From: CBCPMX01 sp965120355
GTDB taxonomy: Bacteria; Bacillota; Clostridia; Oscillospirales; Oscillospiraceae
Assembly (NCBI GenBank): GCA_965120355.1
Contig: CBCPMX010000075.1
Location: 1-13,464 of the forward strand
Length of the DNA: 13,464 bases
Reading direction: 5' to 3'
Both the position numbers and the translations under genes were made by a program. Shown in pieces: positions 13,411-13,464 of this stretch. Each line of letters begins with the position of its first letter. Position 1 is the first letter of the stretch. Under the pieces are notes generated by a model. The model was not told where the DNA came from, did no database searches, and saw nothing but the letters and a program-made list of their open reading frames with translations.

Positions 13411-13449
13411 AAACCCCTTTTCTTTGAGTCCCTGCCGTTGGGTTTTTTT
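13411..13449 (+). terminator. Possible terminator after the COG0523 pair
   Basis: AAACCC (13411-13416) can pair with GGGTTT (13440-13445), and a run of seven T (13443-13449) overlaps and follows. The stem is short with a long loop, so the hairpin is marginal, but the T run and the position about 40 bases after the stop fit transcript termination. The rest of the window, to 13464, shows nothing else. Confidence 0.4.
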
Positions 13450-13464
13450 GTTATTTGTGGGCGG

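Overview
The window looks like chromosomal DNA from an anaerobic Firmicute, most plausibly a gut member of the class Clostridia (Oscillospiraceae-like). That rests on the moderate-to-high GC content, strong AGGAGG-type ribosome sites, sigma-A promoters with a TGn extension upstream of the -10, Ser/Glu-rich lipoproteins, and protein types common in that group (AzlCD, a long-form LysA relative, a COG2509 FAD dehydrogenase, COG0523 GTPases). This assignment is inference; there is no rRNA or other marker gene here.

Layout. Positions 1-393 hold no gene I can support, only a palindrome and a hairpin. Positions 394-5185 contain two tandem copies of a whole transcription unit (promoter, structured leader, oligopeptide-type ABC solute-binding lipoprotein, terminator). 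Copy 1 is intact. Copy 2 has a one-base frameshift inside its signal-peptide codons, although the rest of the protein is very well conserved. No permease or ATPase genes accompany them. A strong bidirectional terminator separates copy 2 from the minus-strand azlCD pair (branched-chain amino acid export).

Back-to-back promoters at 6270-6375 drive azlCD leftward and, rightward, a PLP-dependent enzyme of the diaminopimelate decarboxylase family that appears to lack the usual catalytic cysteine. From 7761 a four-gene operon with 4-7 base overlaps encodes a crotonase-fold protein, a COG2509 FAD-dependent dehydrogenase, the tRNA pseudouridine synthase TruA and an ArsC/YffB-like thioredoxin-fold protein.

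A further promoter, with a perfect palindrome in its spacer, precedes two P-loop proteins. The first is a COG0523 (CobW-type) GTPase with a CxCC motif and a very His-rich loop. The second is a degenerate COG0523-like P-loop domain joined to a C-terminal domain resembling the YcgQ/TIGR03943 family. Together they look like a metal-handling (probably zinc) pair. The window ends shortly after, in a possible terminator.

Most notable: the frameshifted second solute-binding gene, the conserved leader hairpins, the Cys-to-Pro change in the LysA relative, and the His-rich GTPase with its P-loop/YcgQ-like partner.
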